Assembly: GCF_047495875.1 (NCBI RefSeq)
Contig: NC_092460.1
Coordinates: 35,257,054 to 35,321,053 of the forward strand
Source of the DNA: Pithys albifrons albifrons
Taxonomy: Eukaryota > Chordata > Aves > Passeriformes > Thamnophilidae
Direction of reading: 5' to 3'
Length of the DNA: 64,000 nucleotides
Position 1 is the first letter of the stretch. Each line of letters begins with the position of its first letter. The notes under the pieces were generated by a model. That model saw nothing but the letters and a program-made list of their open reading frames with translations, searched no databases and was not told where the DNA came from. Shown here one piece after another: positions 1-14,000 of the stretch. The position numbers and the translations under genes were made by a program.

Positions 1-3000
1 AACACAGAACTTTTTGCCTTTCAGATTTTCCCATATCCCTAGGCAATTTATCCTAAACCTTGAGCTGGTGTGTGTATATATATATATATATATAACTACT
101 TTTTTTTCATCATTAGAAATTAATTTCTATTTTTAAGCTTTTTTGATTCATTTCCTACAAATGTTACTTGTGGTTTTTATGTTTTTGTCTTTTCTCAAAG
201 ACCTTTGACTAGACAAAGCTTTTCAGAGAGATTTTAATTAAAGCAAAGATGGTTGGAGGTTGAGGTTGACAATCACATATACCAGCTTCCATGATAGTCA
301 CAAGTTCATTACCTGCAAACAATCCTGCTATACTTTGCCAATTTAAATCATTGTGTTGCCTGAAGTATCTGAAATGTATTGAGTTTCAAACACAAAAAGC
401 AACCCAAGTAGGGTCATAAACCCACAGAAGCCATTTAAAATGAAAGATGGCCCTAAATTAAAGCCTTGATCCAGACCCTTGACTGCTGCTAAAATTCAGA
501 TCCAACCCTATTCACTCAAAAACTAGTGACGAGAGCCATACGAATATTTTAATACACACAAAATATTTCAGAATATATAACTTCTTGTCTGGCTTCTTTC
601 CTTGGAATGAATGAATTCAGAATCCCAAGTTCAAAATCCCTATAAAATCGGGGAAATGTTTTATCCAGCTCCAGACTGAGTTTCCCCTCTATATGAATGC
701 TGTTCCAAAAAAAGGAGTAAGATTCCTGTTTTCCAAGTAGCCTAAGATTTAAATGCCCAAAATTAATTGAAATAAAAAAAGGAAAACCAACAGCATAACC
801 AAACCTCCCACTTCCTTAAACTCATTTCCATGTGTTAGAAGAGTTGCTGTTATCTGTTCATTAGACTATTGTGAAGTTTTATTTCTTACTACTGTGTAGT
901 ATAGATGCCAATATTAAAAAGTAGTTCATTTCATTAAACACTGATTGTTTATAAGCACAAAATTCAAGAATAATGAATTCCAAACACAAGGGAAAGCTCT
1001 CATCTGTTTTAGATACCTTGGTCTTTGGACCAAAAAGAGAAAATCACAAATGTTGTTAAGTTTAGTGGACCTGTAGAGTTTTAATCTCACCTGATCAGGT
1101 CAGGGCTGTGAATTTTGTCTCAAAAGATACTCACAGTTTAACTACACAGTCTTGTCATTGCCTATCCCCAAAGTATCATCTCAGCCACAAAAAGCAGGTT
1201 GGACTTGGGAGTGCTGGGACTGAAGGGAAATGGAACAGGAAGAAAAGCATGTGTGACTGCTTAAGACTAATCCTGGAGCATCCTCTTTCACTGGCTCCAA
1301 AAGTTCATGCATAATGCTCCCTCTGCACAGCCCAAGAGGATATGGCTGACAAATTCCAGGTGCAATGAAAACCTTTGGACACCATCTCGAAAAAGGAAAT
1401 CCTTCCAAGAATTCTGATTCTTGACCTCAGTGTCCCTTTGAGAAAGCTGAGCAATCACAGTAAGTACCTAAAAAAGTTAATTAGGATTCATTCTCCTGGT
1501 GTAAATGAGTAATAAGGAAATTACAACGGTTTTCAGCAGCTGAAATAGATTTTGATCACAGGAGTTTTCTGTAATAGATAAGCCAGGGACTGTTTTTGTC
1601 AGATGCACAGAGAACACATTGGCTGAAACAAGGTCAAGCTTTTAATATCCACTAATATATTTCAGCAAAATTCTTTCCTTTCTTTGTATTTTGTTTTCAA
1701 GAGAAAGCTGAACAGCTATCTTGTGCTCTGTGCTAATATCCAGATTGTCAAACAGAGCTTTAAATAGAGCAGGGTGCTTTTAGCTGAATTCTAAAGCAGA
1801 TGGGAGTCGACAGAATTGTTAGAAAATGAGGCTGATGTTCATGTTTCCTGACATATATAAGAGGGCAGGCTGCAGCATTCTGCTCCTGCTGGAGAGCTGG
1901 GATTGGGGCCAGGGAGATGCCATAGTCAGGTCAAGAGGACGTACAGGCAGAATGATGCTGCACAAGGGGAATACTGTGTGACTTCCACAAGCTAGTGCAA
2001 ACACAGGAACAATGCTACTTCACTGCTATTATTCACCAGAAAAGGAATCTGAGCTTCTTTTCTCATATGCTGAACTTTTAGACTTCTCTCTCTGCTTATC
2101 AGAGCTCCAGGGACCCAGGTCTGCCTACAGCTGGCGAAAGTCCTGCTGTTTGTAATCTAGAACTAACAAGACCCGAAGATCAATGTATTAATGAGTTTCC
2201 GGAAATAAAAAACATTTTAACAATGGAAGTTCTTTTCCTTCATTCATTATTTTAATCATAACCACTGTCTTGAACAAGCTGGAGAAAAGGCTTATTCCTT
2301 GTTCAGGTGTTTCAGTACTGATCATCCCTTGCAGAAAATAACAAGAGCCATGGTGTGTTTCTGTGGATACACAGGCCAGCTATCTCACCAAGGCAGGAAG
2401 AAAACAAGCTACATCAAAAATCTATTTTGTGCAGACACAGTTTGCCTCAGGAAACAATTTACTGGACAGCAAGTTCCTCCAGCTAACATGGCCTGCAGTG
2501 TTTAGAAACTGAGTCTGACATGCTTCCCTTAACCAGGGACTCCCAGAGGAACTTTTCTACCATCACACTTCTTGCCATCTGCCTCGCAGTCACATGAGCA
2601 ATGCATTCTTCCCATCAACCAAAATCCCTCTCTGTGCTCATAGACTTTATGAGGACCAGATGTTCTTGGGTCTCACTAGACCAAAGCCATACAGACACAG
2701 CTGGCAGTATTCTAATTAGGCATAAACTGGTCTCATTTTCCCTTAAACAGCCATTCATCTTATGACCAACTGGTACATTCAGACACCTTGAAGTGTTCAA
2801 CTGGCTAGTTAGCTTGCTTGAGTAGCAAGAAGAAGGTGGTGTATATGGCATAAAGTCCCCCCTTTCTGTAGAACTCTGACCTTTGGGACACACACTGAGA
2901 CCCCAAACACACTGACTCAGCCCCTCCATTGACTCAGACTTACACTTTTCTCTGTTAAAGCAACCTGCATATATATCAGTTTCTCCAAATTCAACTCTGT

Positions 3001-6000
3001 GATCTTGGAGCTAGATTACCTTGTTACAGTTTTATCTCAGCATTGTCTTACTATGAATACGTATGGACTTACAGAAAATTTATCTGCTGATTCAGTTTCA
3101 GTGGGAACCATCTCTTTTTTTCCATTACTCTCCACTTGTTTCCTTTCCTTTGAGTCCTCCTTTCATTTCACACACACTTAACCCCCTTCACAAAGACACA
3201 TCTGTCCTGTCCCTGTGATGCCCTTTCTGATTGCCACATTTCTGACACAGAGACAAATACATATGAACAGAAGGATGTAGGAGCACTGCTTTGGTCAGGA
3301 CAGGGACAAGCTGCCCTTCATCATCTGAGCACACAGATGGGAATGAGGCATTCCTGTGTGTTCCAGCCTGGATGAAAACAGGCAAAAGCTCTACGAACCA
3401 GCACCAAGGAAATAAACAAGTTGTTCTTGAAGAGCCCTAAGTTTTATTAGGAGCATTATTTAAGGAACTCCCAGTAGTTTACTGGATCAGAAATTTTGAT
3501 GTACCTTATCAGTGCTGCTGCATTTCTGGGTGCCATCTGTGGCACTGAATTATTTCTGCTATGTTAGGATGACTTGGAGAGTGCATCCTTTCACTAAGCA
3601 GGGCAGTCCCTTGCCACTGGTTATTCAAATGTTATTATTTCCAGGTTGATTTGACATAACCCTGTTTGAAAAGGGCCCTGAACTCCACCAAAAGCTTTAG
3701 TTACTGCAGACCTCAGTCTTTCAGGTGAGGCAAGCTATGATGAGTGCATAAAATATACACTGAAACCCTTCAACAGGATCATCTTAAATAAAACAATTTC
3801 ATTAAAGCACTGCCTTTATGTAACATACTAATTATATCCTTTCAGCTGCACCAAGAGTGTAGAGAACTTGAGGGAGAGCTGCTAAGAAATGCCTAACTAT
3901 TCTAACTTCATGGTGTTCTGTTTGACTTTTACACGTTGGAGAATCAGAGCATGGGCTTCCCAAGGTGACATAAACCCTTGTTTAAATTTCAGAGCACTTA
4001 AGAACAGAGGGAGGAGGAGAACTCCCCTCTAGCATTAGCCTAATGAGCTTAGTTCAGCTGACTTCAGAACTCAGGCAGTCCTGCCTTTCCGTCCTGACAT
4101 CTCAAGTTTTTGAACAAACTCAGTACAACTTGTGGCACATGGCACAAACCATAGGTATCCACAAACCAAGCTGTCTGTCAGCAGGTACAATCCTTGATTT
4201 TCCTTTGAGGGACTGATTTGGAAAAATTCAAATATACTTTATTTCCTTATCAAGTGAATAGCACCTAGAAACCAGACAGGCAGTGGACTGCATAGATCTC
4301 ACTTTTTTGAAAATGAAACACACCTTGATTTCCTATTACATCCCATCTCCCCAGCCATTTATTCAGTTGCTTTTACTGTTCAAGTATTATTTATATTGGG
4401 AAAAGTACAAAGAAAGGCATAAAAACAGAACAGCAAAGCCTGTTAAACCCACATCCGACAGGTGTAAATGCCTGGATGAAATTTAAGGAACTGAAGAATT
4501 AGGACCAGAGTGTTAAAGTCCTGAATAAAACAGGAACCAGAGCTGGCCAGATGATGTTCCAGCACTACATTTTTCCACTGGGAAATTACTCTCACTGAAA
4601 TGTTCCACTGGAATGAATTAGTTCAGAGAGAGATCAGCTTGAAAGCTGACTCTGTCCTTACCCTTAATCCCTGAAGTCTTCCTCACCATGTGACAGGGAG
4701 CTGAAAGCCTGTAAGCAACCACAGACCTGCCTTCAGCTTTGCCATAGGTTGGTTTCGCTGGTGCCACCTCTCAAAGTAGTCTGGGATCCCAGGCTTCACT
4801 GTGGATCAGCGTAGGCTCTGCCAGCTTCTTGGCAGATGGCCATGGGCCTGGGAATCCTCAGGACAGGAGCCTCTCCATGTGGCAACTCCTTCACACTTTT
4901 TTCCCCAAAATCAGGGGGTGGCTGCAGGAAGAACACTTCAAAACAAGCCAGGTGGTCTTATCTGCATGCAAGTGAAGTTTGAAAACCTCTGAATTGTTAT
5001 TCAAACAGAAAATTCCATGATTACTGTACTCCACCAGAAAAAAAAACAAAACCAAAACCAAACACAACCTACAAGCCCCTCACTCTGTCACAGACATGGA
5101 GATGTCAAATTCTCAGTGTATGAGTACCCAGGAAATATGTTTTCCTGTGGAAGCTCCACAACTTGGGAATTTTCTTACAAGCCATATTTCACCCATGGCA
5201 ATAAGAGAGCTGCAGAGTGGGATCATGGGGTGTAGGACATGGGCAGTTTGCCTGCTCATGACTTGCCAGTTACCGCTCACCGCCAGCGGCCTCTCGCTCA
5301 GCCCACACAAATCCTCTCTGGCTGCCACTGCAGCTCATCCTTTTAGGAAGTTGTGATGTGAAAGCAGGACACAAAAACCCAAAATCATTCAGCCTTCTGT
5401 AGGTGAGGTTGAGGAGTGACCCTGAAATCAAAAAAGCTTGTGAAGTGGAAAAGGTTTTCATTGTGTTAATTCAAACTTTGCAGGTAATTACAGGCAGTCT
5501 GAATTCCTTTTCAAGGTTAGAGGAGTTTGCATAAATGATTCTTCTTTAAGAGAGATCAGAATAAACATCATCTAGAGAACTTAAGTATTTATGATTGGAA
5601 AGAAGCCTGTTTGTTAATTGTTAACTGATGAACTGAATCCTGTGTAAGGTCATGTTTTGAAATAAGCTATGGAAAAGCAGTAAAGCAGAGTTAACAGCCC
5701 TAGGGTAAAACCCTACTAAAATCCCAAAACAAAAAGGAAAAATTATATGGAAGTAACTTAGGTCAGGGTTAGTGTATGAGGAGGACAAGTGGAATACAAT
5801 AAAGTTTTTATAGTATGTTTTCCTTTCACATTAAAGTAACCATGTACCAATAAGCTCATGTGATGAGCTATTACCATCAAATGTGTCCACATCCCACATT
5901 TATAGCTGGCAAAGTATTCTTTCTTCTTCTGTAACATTTGGAAAGTTGCATAAACATTGACTAATATGAATCTGGTATTGAAAGGGAGTCCCAGATAATG

Positions 6001-9000
6001 AGAGGGACTTTGACAAGGAAAAGTGCTTTCCTTGAATGGTGTTTAGGGAAAAAAACCACTCCCAAGCAAGCAAGAAATGCGAGTACAGAATCTGCTCAAG
6101 AGTCTCAAATATTCTTCTCTCTCCCTGCTGATGACTTGGCCAATACAGAAGACAAAGATTATGTTTTCCCTGCAAGACACAGATCAGATTATTCCATGAT
6201 AAGAAATTGCACCAGCTGAGGACCTTGTGGGAGAGAGATCAGACAAGAAAGCAACAGAACTGAGATCTTAAAATCAAAGTCCTGAATTTTTGGCTGAGTT
6301 GGTTCTAGTCCTTCCAAGGAAAACCAAACAAAAAGACTTTCTAAAACCCTTCTATGGTTATTGTTACTACTTCAAATCAGAAGTGAAGGACTGAGACTGT
6401 GGTCCAATTCTGGATATTACTGGAAATTAAATAATGAAGTGCACTCATGCTAATGTTACAGAGGAGGTTACATACATTTTATTCTTTATTTTTGTATGGA
6501 TTAATTTTCTGGACTTAAAAAATGCAGTTTATCTTTCCTGATAAAAATTGTTTTCTATCTGTGTGTGCAAGAGGCCCCAGGGAGGATGTGGCTATTTATT
6601 TCACATTTCTGTGCAAGGGCTCAACCTGATTTAGAACACACTTGGGAGGCAGCCTAAATATTTTGATTCTCACCATTTTTGCTCTCACTAACCACCTGAA
6701 AGCTTATAATTACAATGACAGACATCTGTCCAAATCAGATGTTATTTCCTCTCAGGAAGTTATCTTACCATCAGAGGGAATACATCTAAATCAAATGAAA
6801 ACATACCCACAGAATTCTGTATCAGTACAGACAGGTTCCAACATTATATTCCTCCTCCATCCCTGTGGATTGCTGCAGTAATAAAGAGGAGGGTGCATTG
6901 CTTTTGCATCTTCTCCAGGCTTGCTATACCCTTGCCTTCTCTCTGAGCCCAAGAGAAGTGTAACCTTAGATCATTTTTCCTAGGAAGAGAAGAATTTTTT
7001 GTTAGTTTGTTTTGCAGCTCACCTACTAGCAAGCTCTGCCTGGATCAGAGTTTCATTATGGAGGATATTTTGATGTAAAGAAAGACTTCTACCTGGCTCC
7101 CTGGCAAACTGAGTCCAAAATGGGAAGACAAGGCAATGCAGGGCAGAGCCACCCAGGATGTCCCTGTGTGAGCTAACAAGGGAACCAGAAGTAGGGCTGA
7201 GTCACAGCTGAAATCTCTGCTTGGAAATGGAATGCTGAACGGAATGCTCACCTGAGCTGATGTTGGTAACTCAGTGTCTCTGTGCTGTACTCCCTTGCTC
7301 AATGTGGGCATGGAAAAGGAGAAACAACCTTCCTTCAGATGCTCATTGCCACAGATAGTGTTCAAATGGCATTTCCACCCTCCAGCTGCTCTTTGAGTCT
7401 CTGGAGCAGGAGAGCATGTCCTTGAAGAAGAAATTCCCCCAGGGCATCAGATACAATCCCGACTCTCCTGCCCTTAGAAAGCCCTCTCATTAGGTATCAT
7501 CTCACAGGTCAGAAGCACTGGCAGCTGGTGGTGAATAAATCATACCCTATAATCTCTTTAATACAAGTCTTGCTCCTACCTCCCAATAAATGAAAACATT
7601 GTGTTTCCTTTAATAAGAAATGCATGGAAGTGTGCCATTCATAAAAAGATTCAATTAAACATATGAAGCATATCCTGCTGTGACCTACATTTCAGTAACA
7701 ATGAGATCTTCTTTCTTTTGTGGTAGTGGGACTTGTTCAGGCAGTTTTTGGGTTTTTATTTTTCTATTCAAAAAACACAATTCATGTCATTCACAAAACC
7801 TGCTCAAATCTTTAGGACTTTTTCTACAAATGTGAAATAATTCTCCAGTGCAAAAGTAGTAAAAATATAACTATTTATATGAATAGAGTCAGCCAAAACA
7901 TTTTTTTTACTCCTTGAAGCAGAAAAAAAAAAGTCCCTTTTCTTCCTCTTTAATGGAAAATATAGAGGAGTTTTGTTTTAGGTCAATTAGATCAAAAGGA
8001 ATAATGGGGAAATTGTTCGGAAGAGAAAGATCCTCCTTCCCTAGCCTTTTTTCTTCTAAATAGTTATATTCATGTCTGAGCGTAAAAAACTAAAATGTTA
8101 TCTTAAGAGCTCATTTTTTGCAGAAGTATTTTAAGCATCTTTTGTTGTCTTTGATTTCAACAGTCTGAGACAGGAAAATGAGCAAATGAAGGAAACTGAT
8201 TCACCACAACAAAGGAGTCCAATATCATTACCTTAGGAGAATAATCCACAAATGTACTATCTCACCTTCATACTCATCTCTTGCACAGTTTGAAATCACA
8301 GTAGTTATTTCACTGCCATGGAAAAACGTTTTCTTAAGCAAATAGATTTCACCGCAAATACTCAAAGCAATTACTGAACATTTATCTTTCTAATGCTTTT
8401 TCTGAAAAATGGAATCATTTAATTAGGAAATTAGATTGAATCCTGGCTCACTGAAGTCAATGGGAGTCTGCTACTCACTCCACTGGTGCCAGTGTTTAAT
8501 CTCAGATTTCACAAGGACTGCCTCTCTGCTGAAACTTAAATAAGTACTTTGGTATGCTGCTGCAGCAGGTCATTAACCTCCACTTTCTTTATCAAGGTCT
8601 ACAGAACTATTTATGGGTGTAGAAAAGGATAAAGGAATTTCTAGAAATGGGAAATTGCTTCTTGTCTAATTTCCCTTTGAATGCCAGCATCCTGGTTTCA
8701 GCTGCGCAGAGAAACTGGAAGTAATGTCTTCTTGTAAGGTTCTTACCACCTCAAATCAACTAAAGCACTTATACTACTTTTGTGGAAGATGGCACATTCT
8801 TAGCCAACACACACCTACTACAATAGCACAGCATGCCCAGACAAAAAACCTACTAAACTTCTACTAAACTCTGGATAAATGAAGATTCCTCTGCAATTTG
8901 AACCACCAGAAGCAGCTCTGACTTACTCTGCTCTCCCATCATAGCTTTCCACAGGGAATAAAAAGCCTAATTCCAGGTCACTGTTTTTGTCTGCTCATTA

Positions 9001-9600
9001 CAAAATGGCCTTCAGGTACTGTAGGTTTATGTTTAGGAGCTCTCCCAAAGCTGCAGGATAAAAATCACACTGTCAGCAGCAATGACGCACTAGCACAATA
9101 CAACTTTGTTTAAGTAGAGGCAAAGTTCACTCTGCTGGATACGCAGCTTTTCTGAAGGACAGTCAAAAAATTCTCACAGAAGCCAAGACAAGTCTTACCA
9201 CATCCCAACATGCAAGCAAAGCACACTTCTTTAACCTTTCCCTTTTCTCCTTCTACCAGAAGAATACACCTGAAGCAGAACTCACACAAAATGGCACAAA
9301 TAACAGCATGCAAAAGGGCAAAAGCTCAGAGACTAGACATGTAAGGGCCGTTTGCTGCACCCCTTCACCCCTTCTTACAGCCTGTAGCATGCTCAGAGCC
9401 TGGCAGATGCATAAGCCACAGAGGCACAGAGCACCCTGATCCTGTTCAGTCCACACTGAAGTTACTGACTTGGAACCAGCATTCATGTTGATTTAATACT
9501 AAAATGCTCTGATGTCAACTGAGCATAATTTAAAGAAGCCATATTGCTTTTATATGTATGCCACTCCATTCCACACAGTAATTGCCTCATGTCAGAGGAC
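1..9600. other. Non-coding AT-rich sequence, no gene seen
   Basis: Only short open frames occur here, on both strands, and none of their translations resembles a known protein or is flanked by convincing splice signals. The sequence is AT-rich and mostly non-repetitive by eye, with scattered short A and T runs. Apart from a TA microsatellite near the start I see no transposon end, RNA gene or CpG-rich promoter. It is most likely intergenic or intronic. Confidence 0.6.
68..94. repeat. TG/TA dinucleotide microsatellite
   Basis: A short run of GTGTGT passes directly into about ten TA units. It is a simple repeat with no associated gene and is likely length-polymorphic. Confidence 0.85.
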
Positions 9601-9790
9601 GGAAGGAAGGAAGGGAGGGAGGAAGGAAAGGGGAAGGGAAGGGGAAGGGGAAGGGGAAGGGGAAGGGGAAGGGGAAGGGGAAGGGGAAGGGGAAGGGGAA
9701 GGGGAAGGGGAAGGGGAAGGGGAAGGGGAAGGGGAAGGGGAAGGGGAAGGGGAAGGGGAAGGGGAAGGGGAAGGGGAAGGGAAGGAAGGA
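9601..9790. repeat. 190-bp polypurine tract with (GGGGAA)n core
   Basis: Every base on the plus strand from the C at 9600 to the T at 9791 is a purine. The first 40 bases are imperfect GGAA/GGGA units. From 9641 to about 9781 the hexamer GGGGAA repeats without a visible error for about 23 copies. Open frames across it on both strands encode only dipeptide repeats (Gly-Glu, Gly-Lys, Gly-Arg, Pro-Ser, Pro-Phe) and are artefacts of the repeat. More than twenty consecutive four-G runs spaced by AA give strong G-quadruplex potential. The homopurine asymmetry also allows triplex (H-DNA) formation. Confidence 0.97.
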
Positions 9791-10994
9791 TGGCTCAAGG
9801 ATGAAGTCACTCATTCTTTCTGTCCCTCTTCGGCATATTCCTTCAACAAGCACCAGAGACTTCTATCCTTGCACTGCAAACTTAGCACCAAAAAACCTGA
9901 AAATGGGGGAAACAGTTTGAGCTTAAAACAGAACAAAGCCTTAATACCTGTGGCCATATGATTACTTGATACGAACAAATGGAAACATTTACAGAACTAA
10001 TGCATAGCTATTATGAAATAGCTGTTAGCATAAGTCCAGGTACCGGTGGTATTAAAATGTGTAATAAAAGTGGACCAATTTCTAACAGACCTAAACCAAC
10101 AGCTTCGGAAAATATGTCACAATATTATTAAAAATGCAGTAGATGTTACTGTAAATCTATCAAAAGTCATTGAAGTGACATTTTAGTGTTCATAGCCTAA
10201 AACTCAAGAATAAAAAAAGGTGAATGGCAATTCAGTGACAAACTGTTCTTAAAATGCCATATTGTTGACACTGGGTGTTGTAAACAAATCTCAGCATTAC
10301 CTTATTAGTTTTGTTCGGTGTGCCTGTGAATTAAATGAAAAAGTTAGTACAATAGGCTATGGCAAGGACATCTCGAACCAAGACACATGAAAAATGCTTG
10401 CTGGAGTTTATTTTCAAAAAATGAGCATTTATAAAGTTAGCAAGTGAGGTCTTGGGAAAAAATGTAGTTTATTGCCCTCAGACGTCTGGAAGAATCTGCT
10501 GGAGGCAGACTTCATTCCCCAGCATCAGACCATGGCTAAGAGTCTCCAAAAACCTGACAGTAAAGAAATCATCTGCTCTTTGTGGGACCTTGGTTTAGCA
10601 CTTTGCATGCTGAGCAGGTTAGGGGCTTCTCCCAACAGAAAAACATGTCCTGTCACATGGACACCCCTGGTGCATGGTGGGGGTCCTGGAACACAGAGAG
10701 AGAGTCAGTTTGCATGAGAATGGAAAACCAGCCCAAGAGACTGTTGAGCCTGCTCCAGCATTTATAGCACCATAGTTAAACTCTGTGAAATTTGTTATCA
10801 TAAGTTTCTTTTTCCAAAAGCAGTTTAAGTTTCCACAGAATGGGAGAAATAGCTTAGTTTTCTTTGCTTCTCTGGTTAGCTAACTTTCACTTTAAACTAT
10901 ATGAACACAAGCAATCAGTATTTAGGGTCTTTTGTACCATTTTGATTGTCTTCTTGAAACACAGGCACTCACCACCAGCCACTTGTAACTATAA

Positions 10995-11030
10995 TGTATG
11001 TATAATTGCAACTTGTATGTATAATTGCAA
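10995..11030. repeat. Two-copy tandem duplication, 19-bp period
   Basis: The 17-bp word TGTATGTATAATTGCAA occurs at 10995-11011 and again at 11014-11030, giving a 19-bp period. The identity of the copies suggests a fairly young local duplication. Confidence 0.85.
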
Positions 11031-14000
11031 GTCTGCTCTTTGCTAGTCAGTATTTTAAGGTCATCTACAGCATTAATCCTGTTTCATGTTTTATTAAACT
11101 ACCATTGTCTTCTACCAAAAACTGTATGTTGATCTCCTAAACCCCTTCTGGCTCCAGCTGTAATTCTCTTCCACAATGGATTTAGGCTGTTGCTCATCAT
11201 TACAGCACCAAGTACACTCACTTTAATAAAAATAGGAATGAATTAGTCTTCAGTTAGCAATTGCACTGAAGGGCAAGGTAATGAATAGCTAAACAGACAT
11301 GAGTATATGATCATTCATGTAAAATGAATAGTGTGAGCTACCTGCTTGAAATCCTTATGAAACCTTTGTTTTATGCTAGTATCAACAGAACAAGGCAGAG
11401 TAATCAACTAAGCTTTTGTAAGAATGATTTCTCCCACAGGGTTAATGCAGCCCTTTAGCATTTCAAGATGAAGCCACAATTCAAGGGACAGAAACACAGG
11501 CGATTGCATTTGACTTCTTTGTGTTAGAGATTTGCCTTCTCTCCAGGTGAAGGATATCAGTACTACAGTCTGAGCCACTGCAGTCCTTGATTGTGCCCAC
11601 AGCAGTGTCAGTGCAGCACTTTGCAGAGAGCAATAAATACCCACTGGTGCCAGATGAGGCACACAGAGCTGCTCCCCAACCTACCAGATACATTGCTTTC
11701 AAACTCAGACACTGACTTGGAAACTATAACATTACCTTGTTCTTCTACCCTGTCTTCTTCTGCCACTACTGTAGCTATCAGAAACACACAGGACTAGATG
11801 GATCTGGCCCAGTTATGTCATTCTTATTCAACATAAAGTTTCATTGGCAAACTCAAAATGTAGAAGTAACCTACTTTTCTATATAATCAATAGCACGAGT
11901 TAACAGCAGCTCTCACCAGGTATCTTGTGGCCTGCATCTTTGTTCACTAGCTTTATCTCTAGGGCCTGTAATGCTAAAACAAAAGTGATCATTTTGCCAA
12001 TTAGGATGTTTTACTGTTGGGGTTTTTAGTGAGTCACACAGCACTGGCACAAAAGCAGAGTGTCAGCCTAAACTCTACAACATGAATTCTGGTTAAATAA
12101 GATATAAGGTTATTGCCTCACTATTTCGAGTCACGATCAAGCATGCAACGGTTAATAATCCCCAACTGGAAAGGCTAAGTATTAATAGCAAAAGAAGCAC
12201 AGCATTATTTAAAAACTCTGCATTAGACAGAGGGCAGGAAACCAAACCAGAAATAATACCCCTCAAACACCCAAGGCACTTATCCCCAGAGAGAAGAGCT
12301 GAGTTTATTTGGATTTTTATTTCAAATACCACAGCAGTAGGTGAAGCAAGTCTTATAAAATTTGTTTGTTTTGATTAGAAATAGGAACTAGAAATAGGGC
12401 TTAGGGTAAGAAATAAAAAATAAATAAAACAGGGAGAGAAGTCATCGCTCACTGTGACTGAAGGAAGATAGCAATAGTTGAGTAACTCCATGAAAACCAC
12501 ACCATGATGCTGTGAAGTCAGAACAGATAGGGCAGAAAGACTCTGAAGAGAACTTGCCAGCACAGAGAATTTTGATGTTGAGGTCTAAGCCTGTCTCCCC
12601 AGCTTTGTGTCAGAATCCAAAACCAGCAATTCGCTGAATGTGGACTTTAAGCCTTCCCTCTCTAATAGAAAGAATATGTCTGCAGTACCTTTAGAAAGAA
12701 AATTTAGTGATTCACTGACTACCCAGTTGCTGAGCTAGAACAAGAATTACAGTTTTATTTGATTCATTTTTCTGCAAGTATTTCTGCTTTTTCAGCTGAA
12801 ACTTGACCTTAAGTCTTACTAACTGCCTCCTGTATGTTATTAAGCCTTCTCAGCACTGCGAGGAAAAAGCAGAATTGAGTTTCCAGTCATCACAGTAATA
12901 CTGGCAACAACAACCACCACCACTCCATACACACTAGAACATCACACACCTGACACCATGCAGGACTATAAAGACCACAACCTGAGAAGTGTTTCTTGCA
13001 AAACTGATACAAGACCTGCCATTGAATGCTGCTGAATTTCAGAAAGAAGTGTTGCATGGCAGGCCCATTGGAATACAGATTGTTTACATACGTGTTCCAT
13101 GAGCAAACCAAGAAATGTCATGCCTGCTTTTTATGAGATTATTACCAAATCTGAGGCAATCTGCCTCCTTCAAATGCTATTCTGCTGTATTGGAGATTTG
13201 TTCATACCTTGAATAATGTGTGCTGTTGTGGCCCCATCACCTCACAGAGAATATTTAGAACTTGGAAAGATTCTGACAACAGAAGCAGGATTTGTCAAAG
13301 TACGCGGTGACCTCTCAGAAAGGAAGAGGACTTTCCAGCCTGGGAAAGATGCCACAGGGGATATAGCTGAAGTCTATGAAATCTTGACTGACAGAGAAAG
13401 TAGAGATAGGGATTGACTGTTCCCTTTTTCTTCCAAGGTGTAGTAGAATCCATGCCATGTAGCTGCCCTGAGACTGGTACAAAAATTCAAGGAGAACAGT
13501 TCTCAATGCAGCAGGAAGAACAGACCCGTGGAACTCTTCACCTCTGTGCACCCAGGCTTAAAAACAAGCAGGTCCTTGCAAAGGTTCACTGTAGATCACA
13601 AAGCAGACTAGGCATAAGCATACTCAGGAAGTTCTCTGAGGTCACTATAGTTGACCTGAGAAGTCCTAGGGTGGAAATAGCACTTTTGTGTGACCTGTTC
13701 TCACTCTTCCCCAGGCACCTCCCTGTGTATGTCCATTCCCTAGACATAAGGTTCTGGGCTTTGAGATCAATTCCTATAAACAATTATGAATGTTCTTATG
13801 TCCCAGCAGGTTTTGAATCTTGTTCTAAATTCTACCAGCCTTGAAGAACCATCCCAAATCTTTTCTGCAAATGTATTTTTCTTACAAAACTGAATAATAC
13901 ACAAAAAAATTCAAGATCTGACTTGTAATTCCCTTTTTGAAGTCACTTGGTACTTCAAATCTCTCAAAGTGTATGTCATAGGCCTTTGAGAACATTGCCT

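Noticed and set aside
8689..8705. LTR-like start, CCTGGTTTCAGCTG
   Set aside because: It resembles the first bases of a common avian LTR, but the following sequence does not continue the match.
9512..9961. Open frames encoding Gly-Glu, Gly-Lys, Gly-Arg, Pro-Ser and Pro-Phe repeats
   Set aside because: They are readings of the GGGGAA hexamer array in several frames and on both strands, not genes.
13413..13844. 143-codon plus-strand open frame
   Set aside because: No recognisable motif, no splice or promoter evidence, and it looks like chance.
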